Assembly: GCA_038503075.1 (NCBI GenBank)
Contig: JBCAML010000003.1
Location: 930,001-994,000 of the forward strand
Direction: 5' to 3'
Length of the DNA: 64,000 nt
Source of the DNA: Gyromitra esculenta
Taxonomy: Eukaryota; Ascomycota; Pezizomycetes; Pezizales; Discinaceae
In this document: in pieces, positions 12,843 through 23,894 of the stretch
Position numbering within the stretch: the first letter of the stretch is position 1
Layout of the letters: each line of letters begins with the position of its first letter
Notes under the pieces: model-generated
Seen by the model: the letters and a program-made list of their open reading frames with translations, nothing else
Database searches by the model: none
Told to the model about the DNA's origin: nothing
Made by a program: the position numbers and the translations under genes

Positions 12843-14040
12843 ATGTCAAAAATTAAAAGCCATATTAGAAATGAGAGAAGAAGAAAATGCGCTACGTATA
12901 CCGAACAAAGCCCTGCGGAAATTTTTCTAATTATGTGCCTACGGAAATAAGACGTAAGCCATTAAAAGTGCGCGTACGTATATGTGTTGCCTCCAAGAAG
13001 CGGTGAATTACCTCCACGAGTGACTCATTATGATCGATGCTGAGCTAAAATCAGCAGGTAAGCAATCCAAAGAATCATGATGTGTGCCTGATGACCTTAT
13101 AAATCTTCTCACAAATATTCAAGATCTCTATAGCGATCGATTCGCATGATCACAACGTTTTCGGCCACCGAGAAACATTATTACGGCATTCTAAATGAAT
13201 TTGAGAGACCTCGTGACTACCAACCCAATAGAGATATAGTAATAGCTATAGTAAGCTCAATTCTTTTCTTTCTTCCCAGAACCCTGGAATCCCCAGGGCA
13301 ATCAAATAACCAGCTCCAGGGTTCTCGCTCAATCTCCTACTCCTATTCCTCGCTTCCACCATCTTTTTAATTGGAGTGCAAATACTATGTACTCTTGCAT
13401 ATTAGGTGCGCACGTTGCCAAGACCACTATTTTAAGCCGAGGTATCCAGCTAAGTCCAAATGTGTTGTGGGCGCGGGTATGTATGCTAGGGTGTGAGGAG
13501 GATGGTCTAGAATATTTAGAAAACCCTCTCATATATTTAACTATAACATACCCACCTCTACATAGTTACAGTACCGGAAAGTGTGGTATTTTTGGTATCG
13601 TAAAGTATATATTAGAAAACGCGGGAGTAGAGACGTTGTACGGGTACCATACACGTGCCAATTTCACCCCCTTCCTCCGCAATTGCGCGAAGTCTTAACA
13701 CCGTACGTATACCCCTCTGTTGAGCAGTACGACTACCGGCGGACTGAGGTTGTAATTTTTGCAGAAGTTACCGGTAGCTATATGAACTAGTTACTTGATG
13801 CTATTTAGCTCTCGGTTGCATATATATGCATATATATATTACCATGGGGTTTCTCATTTTGATTTACTGTCCCCTAGCTTGATTTACAATTATTCTGTTT
13901 ACTACCAACAGATAGAGTGCTAGGATTGTACATACCTAATATAATAGTTTTTTGTTGAGACTAGAGTAGCTTAGGTACATGTAGTGTTCGCCTATTAATA
14001 GGCGCTGTCCCGTAAAAACTAACGAGACCACCGGCTACCT

Positions 14041-14377
14041 ACTCGTATTCTCGCGATGTTTCCGAACTGGGTTGGGTCCGCGTAGATGTGCAAACCAATA
14101 GAGAAGTAGCAAGAAGTATATCCTAGCCAACAAAGTAGTAAATCTCAGTTGAAATGGGGTGTATGTGACTTGCATATCTAGCTCTGAAGCTCAAATGAAG
14201 TCCAAAACCCCCGACCTGGGCGGTCGCCGTATCCACACTACATCGTTGGCTAGATTTCAAGCACATGTTGTTCACTATTAACTGACTGGTTGAAGTTCGC
14301 TGCTCTCTAATCCTCTACTTGTCTGCACCTCTATGCAGGCCCAACCTAGTTCGGAAACTTCGCGAGAATACAAACGA
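14041..14377. mobile_element. Long-armed MITE, CTCGTATTCTC family
   Basis: Imperfect inverted repeats of about 55 bp: left arm from 14041 (ACTCGTATTCTCGCGATG), right arm 14321-14377 ending CGCGAGAATACAAACG. The terminal TACTCGTATTCTC matches the ends of the two 123-bp elements at 15440 and 15671. No coding capacity. The right terminus has lost the expected GAGTA, so this copy is partly degraded. Confidence 0.65.
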
Positions 14378-14556
14378 TTCCTGTCTCCAGCGTTCAGGGC
14401 ACTCGGATAGTAAAGCAAAGCTGCAGGACCTAACACTCTATCGTATCTAAGTTTTACTCATACATTAGCCCTGTTGTAAAATAGGCCACCTTTACATACC
14501 TAGGTAGAATATCGTACAAACTAGCCTTCAGCAGAACTCCTAGTATTTTGATGTGC

Positions 14557-14811
14557 AGTTGCGTCTAATAAGACCCTGCGGTTTTTGGGGTACCACAACG
14601 CGATGAAACAACATTGAATTCAACTAAAAAAACAAGCCATTACAACCTCCTCTTGCGCAGCAATAAAAACTCAATAGCATGATGGTGCTATCTTCACTAT
14701 TGTGTTTTTAAAGCAAGGGTGTATTTTTTGATTTTTTTTAGAGGGAATGGTCTAGCATCATTTGTCGTGTTGTGGTACTTCAAAAACCGCAGGGACTTAT
14801 TAGACGCAACT
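14557..14811. mobile_element. MITE with about 43-bp TIRs starting AGTTGCGTCTAATAAG
   Basis: Left arm 14557-14599 and right arm 14768-14811 are near-perfect inverted repeats (AGTTGCGTCTAATAAG, then CCCTGCGGTTTTTG, then GTACCACAAC). The 255-bp element holds only short non-coding sequence, including poly-T runs. I could not see an unambiguous target duplication. Confidence 0.7.
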
Positions 14812-15439
14812 ATACCTAACCTATTTCACAAATCTAAACGCTGCCAGAATACAGGCTCCTGATTGTAGGCTTCAGTGCTTTTCCACGCCTCTCAGCACTT
14901 GTTTCTGCGATAGTCGAATGCGATAAGCTGGTGCTAGTGTGTCTCATGGGATTGACAGATGACGGTAGATACTCTAGTATCTCGTAGCGCTCGGGCTGAT
15001 TAATTCAAATTTTGAAAAGAATGGAAAGGCTACGTATGCATATATAGTAGTATATCCACCGTACCATGCACCAAGAGCCTGACCCAAGCGTCAATTAACA
15101 CACCACATGTACACACGCTCCGGTATGTGCTTATGTACCCAATACTCCAGTCTCCGCAAAACTTCAAATTTGTCACCTCTCCCTTAAATTAATCTACTAT
15201 TTATAATAATTATAATAACACAGCTACCCCCTACAAAATCTCCTTTTTATGTTTTGGAAATGGTCCAATAAATATACCTACGTATATATTTGAAACATTA
15301 GATATGAAAAACCCGAAAATGGCTTTTGCTAGTAAGATTTTTTTGATTTGCTCTTCCCAACCACATTATCGGGTTGGTTGGCTGGCTCCTGCCTGCATTT
15401 TTCTGGCTCCTCATACCTATTCCGAATATGCAGAATCTA

Positions 15440-15562
15440 CTCGTATTCTCATGACGTTTTTAAAACGGGCTACCTCTGCATCTTATATAAAATAGGTAAG
15501 TTCAGGGCAGTTTGTATGATATGCGGACCTGGCCCATTTTAAAAACATCGTGAGAATACGAG
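15440..15562. mobile_element. 123-bp MITE, CTCGTATTCTC family
   Basis: TIRs of about 31 bp (CTCGTATTCTCATGACGTTT on the left; the right end, complemented, gives CTCGTATTCTCACGATGTTT). TA lies outside both ends (15438-15439, 15563-15564). It is the same length and family as 15671-15793. Confidence 0.8.
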
Positions 15563-15670
15563 TACTGTGTGATGGGTAAGTGTTGTCCCTGCATTCCGCC
15601 CATGGCCGGGAACACGTTGTTTTCCCCTCTTTTGCATTCTTAAGCTCGTCTCCACGTCAACGCACACCTA

Positions 15671-15793
15671 CTGGTATTCTCATGACATTTTTAAAATGGA
15701 CTAGGTCTGCATACCACACAAACTGCTCCGAACCCACCTCTTTCATATGGGATGCAAAGGTAGCCCGTTTTAAAAACGCTATGAGAATACGAG
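15671..15793. mobile_element. 123-bp MITE, second copy of the CTCGTATTCTC family
   Basis: Left end CTGGTATTCTCATGACATTT; the right end, complemented, gives CTCGTATTCTCATAGCGTTT. TA is present on both sides (15669-15670, 15794-15795). It is exactly as long as the copy 108 bp to its left, which points to one non-autonomous family that moved with a Tc1/mariner-like transposase. Confidence 0.8.
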
Positions 15794-16280
15794 TAGTACC
15801 TGCGTTAGCTGTACGTGTGTGTTGTTTCAAGCTCTTTCAACGTTCGCATACAGATACAGCGTACAGCAAAAAAAGTTGAGAAGCTAGGGTCTACTGACAG
15901 GGCTCTGTGGCCAATCCAACTGCTAGAATCTTCCTCGAAAACTTTGGGGAGCCAATAAAAGCCCCGAATCCCAAGTCTCACGTTTCTCAATCTTTTTTGC
16001 CGTACGATGTACCAGAGCTGCGGATAACATTTCTGTTTTGTTTTTAGACCGCATTTGTTGGATTGCCACTTAGGATAGTCCAACGTGGAGATGCGTCGCG
16101 TATATAATGCTTTTTACCATCATGGTGGCAACAAAGCGAGACATAATTGGGTCAATCAACTATTAAGGGAGCCAACTACCAACCCGCCCCCCAACAGATA
16201 TTTGCTGGGAATACTGATGATTGGCAGTCTCTGTTTACAATCCCGTGCATGCATCGAGTGTTGCAGGTGGCTGAAAAGCA

Positions 16281-16288
16281 TATAAAAA
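16281..16288 (+). promoter_or_regulatory. TATA-like box upstream of the LPMO gene
   Basis: TATAAAAA lies about 157 bp before the ATG at 16445. CT-rich sequence (about 16400-16435) near the start codon is typical of fungal transcription starts. Position and composition only. Confidence 0.35.
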
Positions 16289-16444
16289 ACGAATAGAGTA
16301 CCCATAGAAATAGAATGAAATAAAATTTCACAACTTAGAAACTTAGCTGGTAATACTTTATATTAACACTACCTCAAACCAAATCTCTGTGTAGGAAGCC
16401 TTTACTCTCCCTTCATCCTCTTCTTCATTCTTTCAGCCCACAGA

Positions 16445-17470
16445 ATGCAACCATTATCAAACATTTCTATCTTCTTTCTGATCTTCTTAGGTGCCGCATT
16501 GCAGGCAACGGCGCACATGTCCATGTCCACACCCCCATCTCTTCGATACCGCACAAATCCCTACAAAACAGTCGAAGACTATGATTACAGCTCTCCGCTC
16601 TCGCCCTCGGGCTCAAATTACCCATGTAAAGGTTACCACAGGGATCTTGGAACTCCTGGCGGCAAAAGTGTAGCAACATATACTCGTGGAGGAAGTTACA
16701 ATATAGCGTTTGTATATGGCAGTGATGAGAAGTAAATTCCTCCTAATATTGCAATACTAAGTTATTGAGCAGATTAGCAGGCTCTGCAACACATATGGGG
16801 GGGTCGTGTCAAATTTCCTTGAGCTTCGATGGTGGCAGCACGTGGGATGTAATCAAATCTATTATTGGAGGGTGCGCCAATCCAGATCCCAACGGGTCCC
16901 AAGAATTTGGTTTCACGATACCGAATAATTCTCCGAGCGGCGATGCTCTTTTAGCATGGTATTTTACCTCTTCCTCATTGATTTCCGATTGTACATATTT
17001 TGCTGAATCACTGATCACTCGTTCCACTCAGGACATGGTTCAATCAACAGGGCAATCGTGAAATGTACATGAACTGTGCTGTCGTAACAATCTCAGGTGG
17101 TCGAAGATCTATTCACGATATTATATCTCCCCGCGCTTCCGGTACGTCCGTTTTCCAAGCAAATATCGGCAACGGATGCTCCACAGCTCCAGGAACGGAC
17201 GTGATATTCCCAGACCCAGGAGGCGACGTTACATACGGAAAGAGTGGGAAGACGGCTGCCCCAATAGGAAGCTGTGGTGCTAGTTCTGGAACACCTTATA
17301 CTGGCGGTGGTGGAGGTAGTGGAGGGGCCGCGACTTCAAGTGGTAGTCATGATTGTACATATTGGAGGTCACAAGGTTATATCTGTTCAGCGGGTGCTAG
17401 TTTGAGAGAGGCTCTTCCGTCAAGTTGGTGGTTACTAGTCCTTTTAATTTTTCAGGCATTTTTCCAATAA
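16445..17470 (+). CDS. AA11-like lytic polysaccharide monooxygenase, probably GPI-anchored
   Basis: Secreted copper enzyme that would cleave chitin or related glycans oxidatively. Model: join(16445..16731, 16773..16958, 17032..17470), 303 aa. The signal peptide (residues 1-23) ends in ATA just before His24, which becomes the N-terminal copper-binding His. The second brace His is about 103 (SATHMGGSCQ). The axial Tyr is about 170 in GNREMYMNC. GSNYPCKG, GGSCQISLSFDGG and LLAWTWFN are AA11-like. Then come a Ser/Gly/Thr linker with a GGGGGSGG tract, a small Cys-containing segment, and a hydrophobic C-terminus (WWLLVLLIFQAFFQ) that looks like a GPI signal. The introns are 41 and 73 bp; the first keeps a CTAAG branch-like site and needs the CAG acceptor at 16770-16772 for frame. 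Confidence 0.85.
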
Positions 17471-18294
17471 CGTACATGCATAGCATTCTATCTCTTACAA
17501 CCATGATTATATGTAGATTTAAGAGTGTCAGATTTCATTTTAAGGATTTCTATTGTCGGTTTGGCGTTTTTAAACCTTAATATATACATGTATGTAAAAT
17601 ATATAACTACACCAACATGCTCCTTCTCCTGTACACTTCACTCGCTTGAAGCTACAACTCCTCCTTCTGCGTTGCAACGGGGTGACACAGGGCCAAAAGT
17701 CTTTAGCACTTAGGCTTCACCCCCGCTTCGTGATACCTCTCCTCTTCTCATGATGCCCTTTTAGGGAAGCATCCATCATGATACACTCCTCACCCTTTGC
17801 CCTCTCCTAGTGAGACTCAAGGGCCCCCTCTCCTCTCTTTGGCTGCAACTCCTCAGATCTCGGATCTCAGATCTCGGTTACTAGCCACTCTTTGCCCCCG
17901 CTTAGTGCTTGCCTCCATCTCTACTTCGTTTGTGCTTGATGCGCCAGCAGACTACTACTACCAAGGCCAGCAGTAGTCTACCAATCACACACACTGTACC
18001 TCACCACCATCGGCTCCACCAATAGTTTGTGTCGCTAAATGTATTGTTTTTTTTGTATTTCTTTTTGTCTAGGAGGGTTTGGAGAGTAGGGTTTTATTTA
18101 TGCCATAACTTCAGTTGCATGTGATATTCTTGTACCCATATAATTACAAGTAGAGGATAAAACTGGCCCAAATATCGTCCAACCTGTGATAAATACAGCT
18201 ATAACCAGATAAGAGGTGCATGGTCATTACACATACATGTATTTATTTTATTTTTTACCATAACTTACATAACTCCAGATGGCCATGGACGCCT
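17471..18294. other. Non-coding stretch with a LINE tail fragment
   Basis: CT-rich, possibly repetitive DNA (17640-18000), including a CAGATCTCGGATCTCAGATC-type internal duplication near 17855-17878. The 3' tail of a LINE lies at 18062-18136. No supported gene. Confidence 0.4.
18062..18136 (+). mobile_element. 3' tail fragment of the LINE family (opposite orientation to the large copy)
   Basis: AGGAGGGTTTGGAGAGTAGG, GCCATAACTTCAGTTGCATG and ATTCTTGTACC match the complement of about 31440-31515, the 3' untranslated end of the large LINE. Similarity ends before the poly(A), and no coding part is present, so this is a short relic. Confidence 0.65.
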
Positions 18295-18351
18295 TTCATG
18301 GATGATCGTTTCGTTGGTTGGATAGGTACTTGGGTACATGGTTGTCACGTT
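18295..18351 (+). repeat. Left fragment of a TTTCATGG-type LTR
   Basis: TTTCATGGATGATCGTTTCG resembles the first bases of the solo LTR at 18953 (TTTCATGGATAGTTGCTTTC). It is cut off by the LTR that starts at 18352. Confidence 0.5.
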
Positions 18352-18766
18352 TCACGGATGAGACTGGGTAACGGGTTAGAATAGAGTTGTTGGAAGTGGG
18401 TAACAGGTCATTTGGTCATAATAGCTTTGTTGTTCGGTTATGTTTCGGTGATTGTCGGGTTGTTGTTTGTGCGACGGAAAAGCGGGGTATATAAGCGGAG
18501 GAGTTTTGTCGTTTGTGTGTTCTCTTCTTTCTTTTCTCCTAAGCAACGTTCTCGTTTCACTTCTATTGTATCTGTTATAATACCACTTCGATTCTGCCTT
18601 AGAATCCTCGCTGCCGCTGTGAAACATCGTCGATACTTCGCCTTGAAGTATACTCTTCGTAGGACCTGTAGACTATACCGCACTCCTCAAACGTATTGGT
18701 TTCTCGCTTAAGTAGCACTGCTCACCTTCAGGGATACTGAAAGGCTTAACGAGAAGCCATCCGTGA
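18352..18766 (+). repeat. LTR, plus orientation (TCACGG...CCGTGA ends)
   Basis: Starts TCACGGATGAG and ends GCCATCCGTGA, with the same terminal hexamers as the LTRs of the chromovirus at 25191-31356. It has the shared landmarks: GGGGTATATAAG (TATA box), AAGCAACGTTCTCG, and the CTTCAG...CTGAA hairpin near the end. It directly abuts a gag fragment in the opposite orientation. Confidence 0.75.
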
Positions 18767-19815
18767 GACGGTGCCGGTTGGGTCTGGGTCTCCGAAGGCG
18801 GTTTCCAGAGCGGTAATGAGCTGTTCCGCGCTGGTCCAAGTGGTAAGGCCGGAGGGAAGAACTGTGTGGCGTACTTGTTCAAGAGCGGCTCCTTCTAACC
18901 GATTGATGGTGTAAAGGATCATCGTGGTCTCGTTGGCGAAGCGGTCCCGGTTTCATGGATAGTTGCTTTCGTTGATCGGTTAGATATGGGATTACAGGGT
19001 TGTTGCGTTGTGTTAATGTTCTTTATGTTTCCTTGGGTTTCCATTACAATGAGTCAGGCCTTTGTCATCGGAAGAGCTGGAATGCGGTATATAAGCGAAG
19101 GGATTTCCCCTCTTGTTGTACTTTTCCTTCTTCTTTCTTTAAGCAACGTCTTCTATAGTACACTCTTGTATTTCACAATACAAACCTCGGTTATACCTCA
19201 TAACCTCACGCTGTCCCCAAATCTCAAGTCCTCTATACTTGAACACTTCGTAGAGCCTGTGGAATCCCGTAAACACTCTTGTCGCGTAGTTTTCCTTCAA
19301 GTAGCACTGCTCATCTCGGGGGATACCCGAGAGCTTGAAGACAAAACCTCGCCCCTTGAGACCCGGTTAACCGTTAGCTTGGAGCATAGCTGGAGTATAA
19401 AGCCCGGGAGCTTTGCTCGGGATCCGTCAAATTTCTCGGGGTCCGGCATGCGTTCTGAGCGATGGGTGTTCGATGGCGGGGGGGTAGCGGTGAGGTTGGG
19501 TGGAGCGGGGGGTGCTTGGACGGCGGATCGAGCCTCATTCCGTTCTTGTCGTAGCCGGGCGATGAGGCTAGCAGTTTCGGTGACTCGTTGATCCTGTTCC
19601 GTAGCATGACGGAGGGCATTATCGATCTGGATCTGAGCAGTATTGAGTTTTACCTCATTTTCCCGCTCGCTTTCCTGGAGAACATCGATCTGGTCCTCCA
19701 GGGCTTGGTTTAGTTCTCTGAGTTCATTATAAAGCTCTACAGGATCATCCCGGTAGGCTTGTGCGAAAGCTTCCCTGGTGGGGAATCGTTTTGCTGCGAC
19801 GGCGGCTCCTTCCAT
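18767..19815 (-). pseudogene. gag remnant of a gypsy element, split by an LTR
   Basis: 19362-19815 encodes the start of a Gag (GAAVAAKRFPTREAFAQAYR, then NELRELNQALEDQ) that aligns with the intact Gag at 29285-30622. The continuation lies at 18767-18952, homologous to about 29955-30125 of the intact element. An inserted LTR (18953-19361) separates the two halves. Downstream gag, protease and pol sequences are missing. Its 5' LTR and leader are at 19816-20287. Confidence 0.75.
18953..19361 (+). repeat. Solo LTR inserted in the gag remnant
   Basis: Begins TCATGGATAGTTGC, ends CCCCTTGAGA, and is flanked on both sides by CCCGGTT (18946-18952 and 19362-19368), a target duplication within gag. It contains the GCGGTATATAAG TATA box and the terminal CTCGGG...CCCGAG hairpin. 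It belongs to a sister subfamily of the TCACGG LTRs. Confidence 0.75.
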
Positions 19816-19881
19816 GATGATGTTGGGAGGTTCTGTGTGGATCGGGTGGTAGAAGGTGTAGATGTTGGAAGCAACGTAATC

Positions 19882-20287
19882 TCACGGTTGAGCCTCGAGT
19901 TAAGCCCTTCAGTATCCCTGAAGGTGAGCAGTGCTACTTAAGCGAGGTCACAACACGTTCAAAGAGTGCAGTGTTTCTACAAGTTCTACGGGGGAGTATC
20001 TCAAGGCGAGATGAGTGCAGTGGAGGGGACAGCGACAGCGAGGGTTCTGAGGTAGAACCGAGATAGTATTTCTGATGAGTACAGGAGAAGGTAAACGAGA
20101 ACGTTGCTTAAGGAAAGAAAAGAAGAAAGATAAAACACAAGCGAAATCCACCGTTTAAATACCCCGCTTTTCTTAACAAAACCAATAACCGATAACAACC
20201 GAAAAACAATAACATTATACAGCAACCCGCGATCCTTAACAACCATCGAACCGAAACCTAACCCTATACCCAATCTTTAATCCGTGA
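19882..20287 (-). repeat. LTR, minus orientation (5' LTR of the gag remnant)
   Basis: Ends are TCACGGTTGAGCC (plus strand, left) and TTTAATCCGTGA (right). On the minus strand it is followed by GAGATTACGTTGC, the same junction as in the intact element, then a short leader and the gag start at 19815. This is the compact leader form, without the insertion seen at 30669-30937. Confidence 0.75.
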
Positions 20288-20536
20288 AATCGAAAGGGTT
20301 GGAATATCGGTATATAAGTGAAGGGATGTCCCCTCTTGTCGTACTTTTCCTTCTTCTTTCTTTAAGCAACGTCTTCTATCGTCACTCTACTTGTATCCTA
20401 TAATACAAGCCAGGATTTCCCTCAAAGAATCCTTCATTGCCTTCGTGATACCTTTCGTAGTTATCACGCCACTACATCAACGTAGTCTTGCTGTCGAAGT
20501 CATATCTTCCCCTTATCGTAGAGCCTGTGGAATCAT

Positions 20537-20946
20537 CTCTCAAGGAGCGAGGTTTGTCTTCAAGCTCTCAGGTATCCCCCGAGATGAGCAGTGCTACTTG
20601 AAGGGAAAACTAAGCGACGAGAGTGTTTACGGGATTCCACAGGCTCTACGGAATGTTCAAGTATAGAGGACTTGAGAGCGGCGACAGCGTATGGTTATGA
20701 GGTATAACCGAGGTTTGTATTGTAAAATACAAGAGTGTACTATAGAAGACGTTGCTTAAAGAAAGAAGAAGGAAAAGTACAACAAGAGGGGAAATCCCTT
20801 CGCTTATATACCTCGTTCCAACTCCTTCGATGACAAAGACATGACTCATTGTAACAGGAAACCCATAGAAACATAAAGAACAATAACAAGACGTGACAAC
20901 CACATAACCATATACCCGACCGATCAACACAACAACCATCCATGAA
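20537..20946 (-). repeat. Solo LTR nested inside another LTR
   Basis: Minus-orientation TTTCATGG-type LTR (plus strand CTCTCAAGGAGCG to CCATCCATGAA), flanked by ATCAT on both sides (20532-20536 and 20947-20951), a 5-bp target duplication typical of Ty3/gypsy elements. Confidence 0.8.
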
Positions 20947-20999
20947 ATCATCGTTCATACTCTCGCTGTTAGTTTTCGTTCAAGTAGCACTGCTCATCT

Positions 21000-21404
21000 C
21001 AGGGTTATGTTCCTCGTTAAGCCCTTCAGTATCCCTGAAGGTGAGCAGTGCTACTTAAGCGAGGTAATAACACGTTCAAAGAGTGCAGTGTTTTCTACAA
21101 GTTCTACGAGGGGTCGATCTCAAGGCGAGATAAGTGCAGCGGAGTAAACGGCGACAGCGAGAGTTCTGAGGTAGAACCGATGTAGTATTTTGACAATTAC
21201 AGGAGAAGGTAAACAAGAACGTTGCTTAAGGAAAGAAAAGGAGAAGAACAAGAACGACCGAAATCCATCGCTTAAATACCCCGCTTTCCTTAACAAAACT
21301 TATAACCGAAAATATCCGAACAACAAAGGGATTATACAACTATCTAAACAACGATACAACCAGCAACCGAACCACGCTTCATTACCTTAAATCAATCCAT
21401 GAAA
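21000..21404 (-). repeat. Second solo LTR nested in the same host LTR
   Basis: Flanked by GCTCATCT on both sides (20992-20999 and 21405-21412). The interior matches the LTR at 19882-20287 (for example TAAGCCCTTCAGTATCCCTG and GAACGTTGCTTAAGG), but the right end is CCATGAAA. Confidence 0.7.
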
Positions 21405-21684
21405 GCTCATCTTTGGGGATACCAAAGAGCTTGACAAAAACTCACTCCCTGAGAACGCCACGCAAGAACTGATCGAAGAAATGAAGTTTAGAGAAATATA
21501 TCATGTGGCCTTTGTAATTTGCAATTGGTCTTAGGTTCCTAGATCTAAACATGTCAATTCTAGCTAATTCCTTGAACCCGATGAGAGGGACGCGACATTG
21601 GATCCTAAAGGATGATCATTGCGCGTACAATAAAATGTCAGTTTTAAGCACACACACGTATACGTAGCGAAATTCGCGTACTCA

Positions 21685-22452
21685 ACTACGGCAGTAAATG
21701 CATCAATTTACACATTGCCCATACAAATATGAGGAGAAAAGGGATAAAATGATGCATTTACTGTTGAGGCCTTGTGTAAATGCATCACTTGATGCTTTTA
21801 CAAACAACTTTACTAGTGTCTTTTCTAAGGCCACTAGAAAAGGCATCAAGAAAGGCATCAGTAAAAGCATCAGTGAATGGGTACTTTGGAAAGTCGTCGG
21901 GAAAGTCGTCGGGAAAGGCATCAGTAAAGGCATGAGTAAATGGGTACTTTGGAAAGTCGTCGGGAAAGGCATCAATAAAGGCATCAGTAAATGTGTACGT
22001 GGCTGCTTTTCTGGAATAAGTAGACAGTTTGAGAGGCTCGACTATATGATAAATAGTGCAAGTGATAAAGAACTCAGTAGATGTGCTGAATGTGCCAGGT
22101 TCGACTCCTGGACCTAGCTACTTTTTGCTTTTAACTCCTTTGATTTAAGGTTTAGAAAGTCGTGAGTAAATATGTAAAATGTCACTAATGATGCATTTCC
22201 CGATGCATTTCCCATATAAATTTTTGCTGTGCTTTTGATGTATTTACCTACAACTTTTCTAATAGATTTTATAGACGACTTTACTGATGCCTTTCCCATA
22301 CAAAAGAGTGATGCTTTTCCCATACAAGTAATATATAAGGATTTGATGCATTTACTAACGACTTTTCGGATGCCTTTACAGACGACTTACCCACACAAAA
22401 TATTGGGTGGGGAAATGATGCATTAACTGATGCATTTACTTCACTAGTAGAG
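21685..22452 (+). repeat. GATGC-rich TIR repeat with tRNA-like core, copy A
   Basis: Ends are inverted: GTAAATGCATCA near the left end and TGATGCATTTAC near the right end. The left interior starts ATTTACACATTGCCCATACA. Two blocks of short repeats (AAAGGCATCAGTAAAAGCATC type on the left, GATGCATTTCCCGATGCATT type on the right) flank a unique core at about 22010-22150, which holds the tRNA-like segment. Of the three copies in the window this is the most complete. There is no transposase or other frame of note. Confidence 0.65.
22040..22120 (+). other. tRNA-like segment (Pol III A and B boxes) in repeat copy A
   Basis: TAGTGCAAGTG (22054-22064) fits the A-box consensus TRGYNNANNNG. GGTTCGACTCC (22099-22109) fits the B-box exactly, and the spacing of about 35 bp is normal. 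The T-arm CCAGG-TTCGACT-CCTGG is perfect, but I cannot build an acceptor stem, so this is not a functional tRNA. A short T-run follows at about 22121. It may act as a Pol III promoter, as in SINEs. Confidence 0.5.
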
Positions 22453-23894
22453 GTAGTATCTGCCTCGAGCTCATGTACTTAAGGCCTTCTCGTATAATAA
22501 AGAGAGATAGGTACCAGACATAGTCATTCCTGGGTGAATATTATGAATTCCTCGACTCCTAGAAGCACACGTGAGGATTGATAGCGAAGCATCATTGCAA
22601 CAGTCTAACACACTTTTCATAGGTTTAAGTATCTCTCTGGATCTCTGCACTAAGTACGAGGTAGAGTACATACATACACATATTCCGCGCACACCACTAA
22701 AGCCAAATCAACTCGAAACTTCTTCCAAATACGATTGAGCCGGATGATAGTCCAAAACAAGCATACTACATGCAACACATGCGTAGGCCAATTTCGTAGC
22801 CCAAAAATGGGTCTCGAGTCACGTTTAGAGACGTCACATCAATACTCGCTTTCGAGCGATCTCCAATAGGTAACTTATAATTACTGCACCCAAACATCAC
22901 TTCGCGACTTGCTATAGATATATTACCACCAACCCTAACCCTTCAATAAGTAGTTTCTAAGGCTCACGCGATTACCATTCCTTCCATCTGTAGCCCCGTG
23001 CCTCGCAATCTCAAAACCCTACGCACCACTAGTGCTCCTGGTTAGCAGCGTATACGGCATGCATCCTAGTGGCCGATCATTAACGGCGAAGTTGCTAAAT
23101 CGAGGTTAAGAGACTCTAAATTTATAATATTCATTTATAATTGAAACTGAGGAAATTCATACGTGTGCCGCTGCCGGCGAACCGACCCAAGTAATACCCC
23201 ATCAGATGGTACATATATCGTTTCGAGGGAGGCTATAGAAACAAATATGCGGAGCATGTGGCAATTCCCGGAAGTCACCAAGGCACCTTCCAGGATTTCC
23301 TCTAGATCTTCAGATTTAGCCTTAGCCATGTATATACATATAATATACTTTGAATCAAGTCGCTTTGTCGGCGGCGGTGGAAATCGTCTCGGCGGCATGA
23401 GCCTCCTAGTACTAGACGAGTAGAAACATTTACTTAAGCCCAATAGTTCGTTCAAGGTGAACTTAGATGCCGAATATTGAAATATATCTGATTTCAAACC
23501 ACCACCGTCACTATACATGTCCACCGATCTGCAGAGCAGAGTAGATGATCTTAGCTTAAGAATGAGCATCAATTAGCTGAATTTGTAGTTTAGCTACTGT
23601 AAATTTTTTTAATCAAATTTCATGTAACTACCGTTAAGCAAGATGTGGGTAATAATCATTTCAGATAGCAAAAGATTACTGATGACGCTCGATCGCTTAT
23701 TGATTATGATGATGAGCAAGAAATACTAAAACATGCAGGCACGCTCATAACTTACGCAAATGCTAGCTTTGACCCCAGGCTTATTTATCCAAGTTTAAAG
23801 CGGTGCTGATGGGTATTTTGAGGATTGGGTGTTTCTAATTATAAGTACGTACTACAAGAGTACATATGTTAATTGGTAGTTAGATGTATATGTA

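Larger units (their letters stand above)
10770..16444. other. Gene-poor region with several TIR elements
   Basis: No supported gene. Contents: a 14-bp perfect inverted repeat (12729-12742 and 12829-12842) and four TIR elements listed separately (14041-14377, 14557-14811, 15440-15562, 15671-15793). A TG/CA-rich tract lies near 10935-11070. The last few hundred bases should hold the LPMO promoter. Confidence 0.5.
20288..21455 (+). repeat. LTR (TTTCATGG type) interrupted by two other LTRs
   Basis: Three pieces read as one plus-orientation LTR: 20288-20536 (with CGGTATATAAGTGAAGG), 20947-20999 (GTTCATACTCTCGCTG to GTAGCACTGCTCATCT) and 21405-21455 (GGGGATACCAAAGAGCTTG to CTCCCTGAGA). The first gap is the insertion at 20537-20946, the second the insertion at 21000-21404. 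Its own left end is cut by the LTR ending at 20287. Confidence 0.65.

Noticed and set aside
23135..23572. 145-codon minus-strand frame
   Set aside because: Composition alternates between plausible and random sequence, there is a competing plus-strand frame, and no motif is visible.
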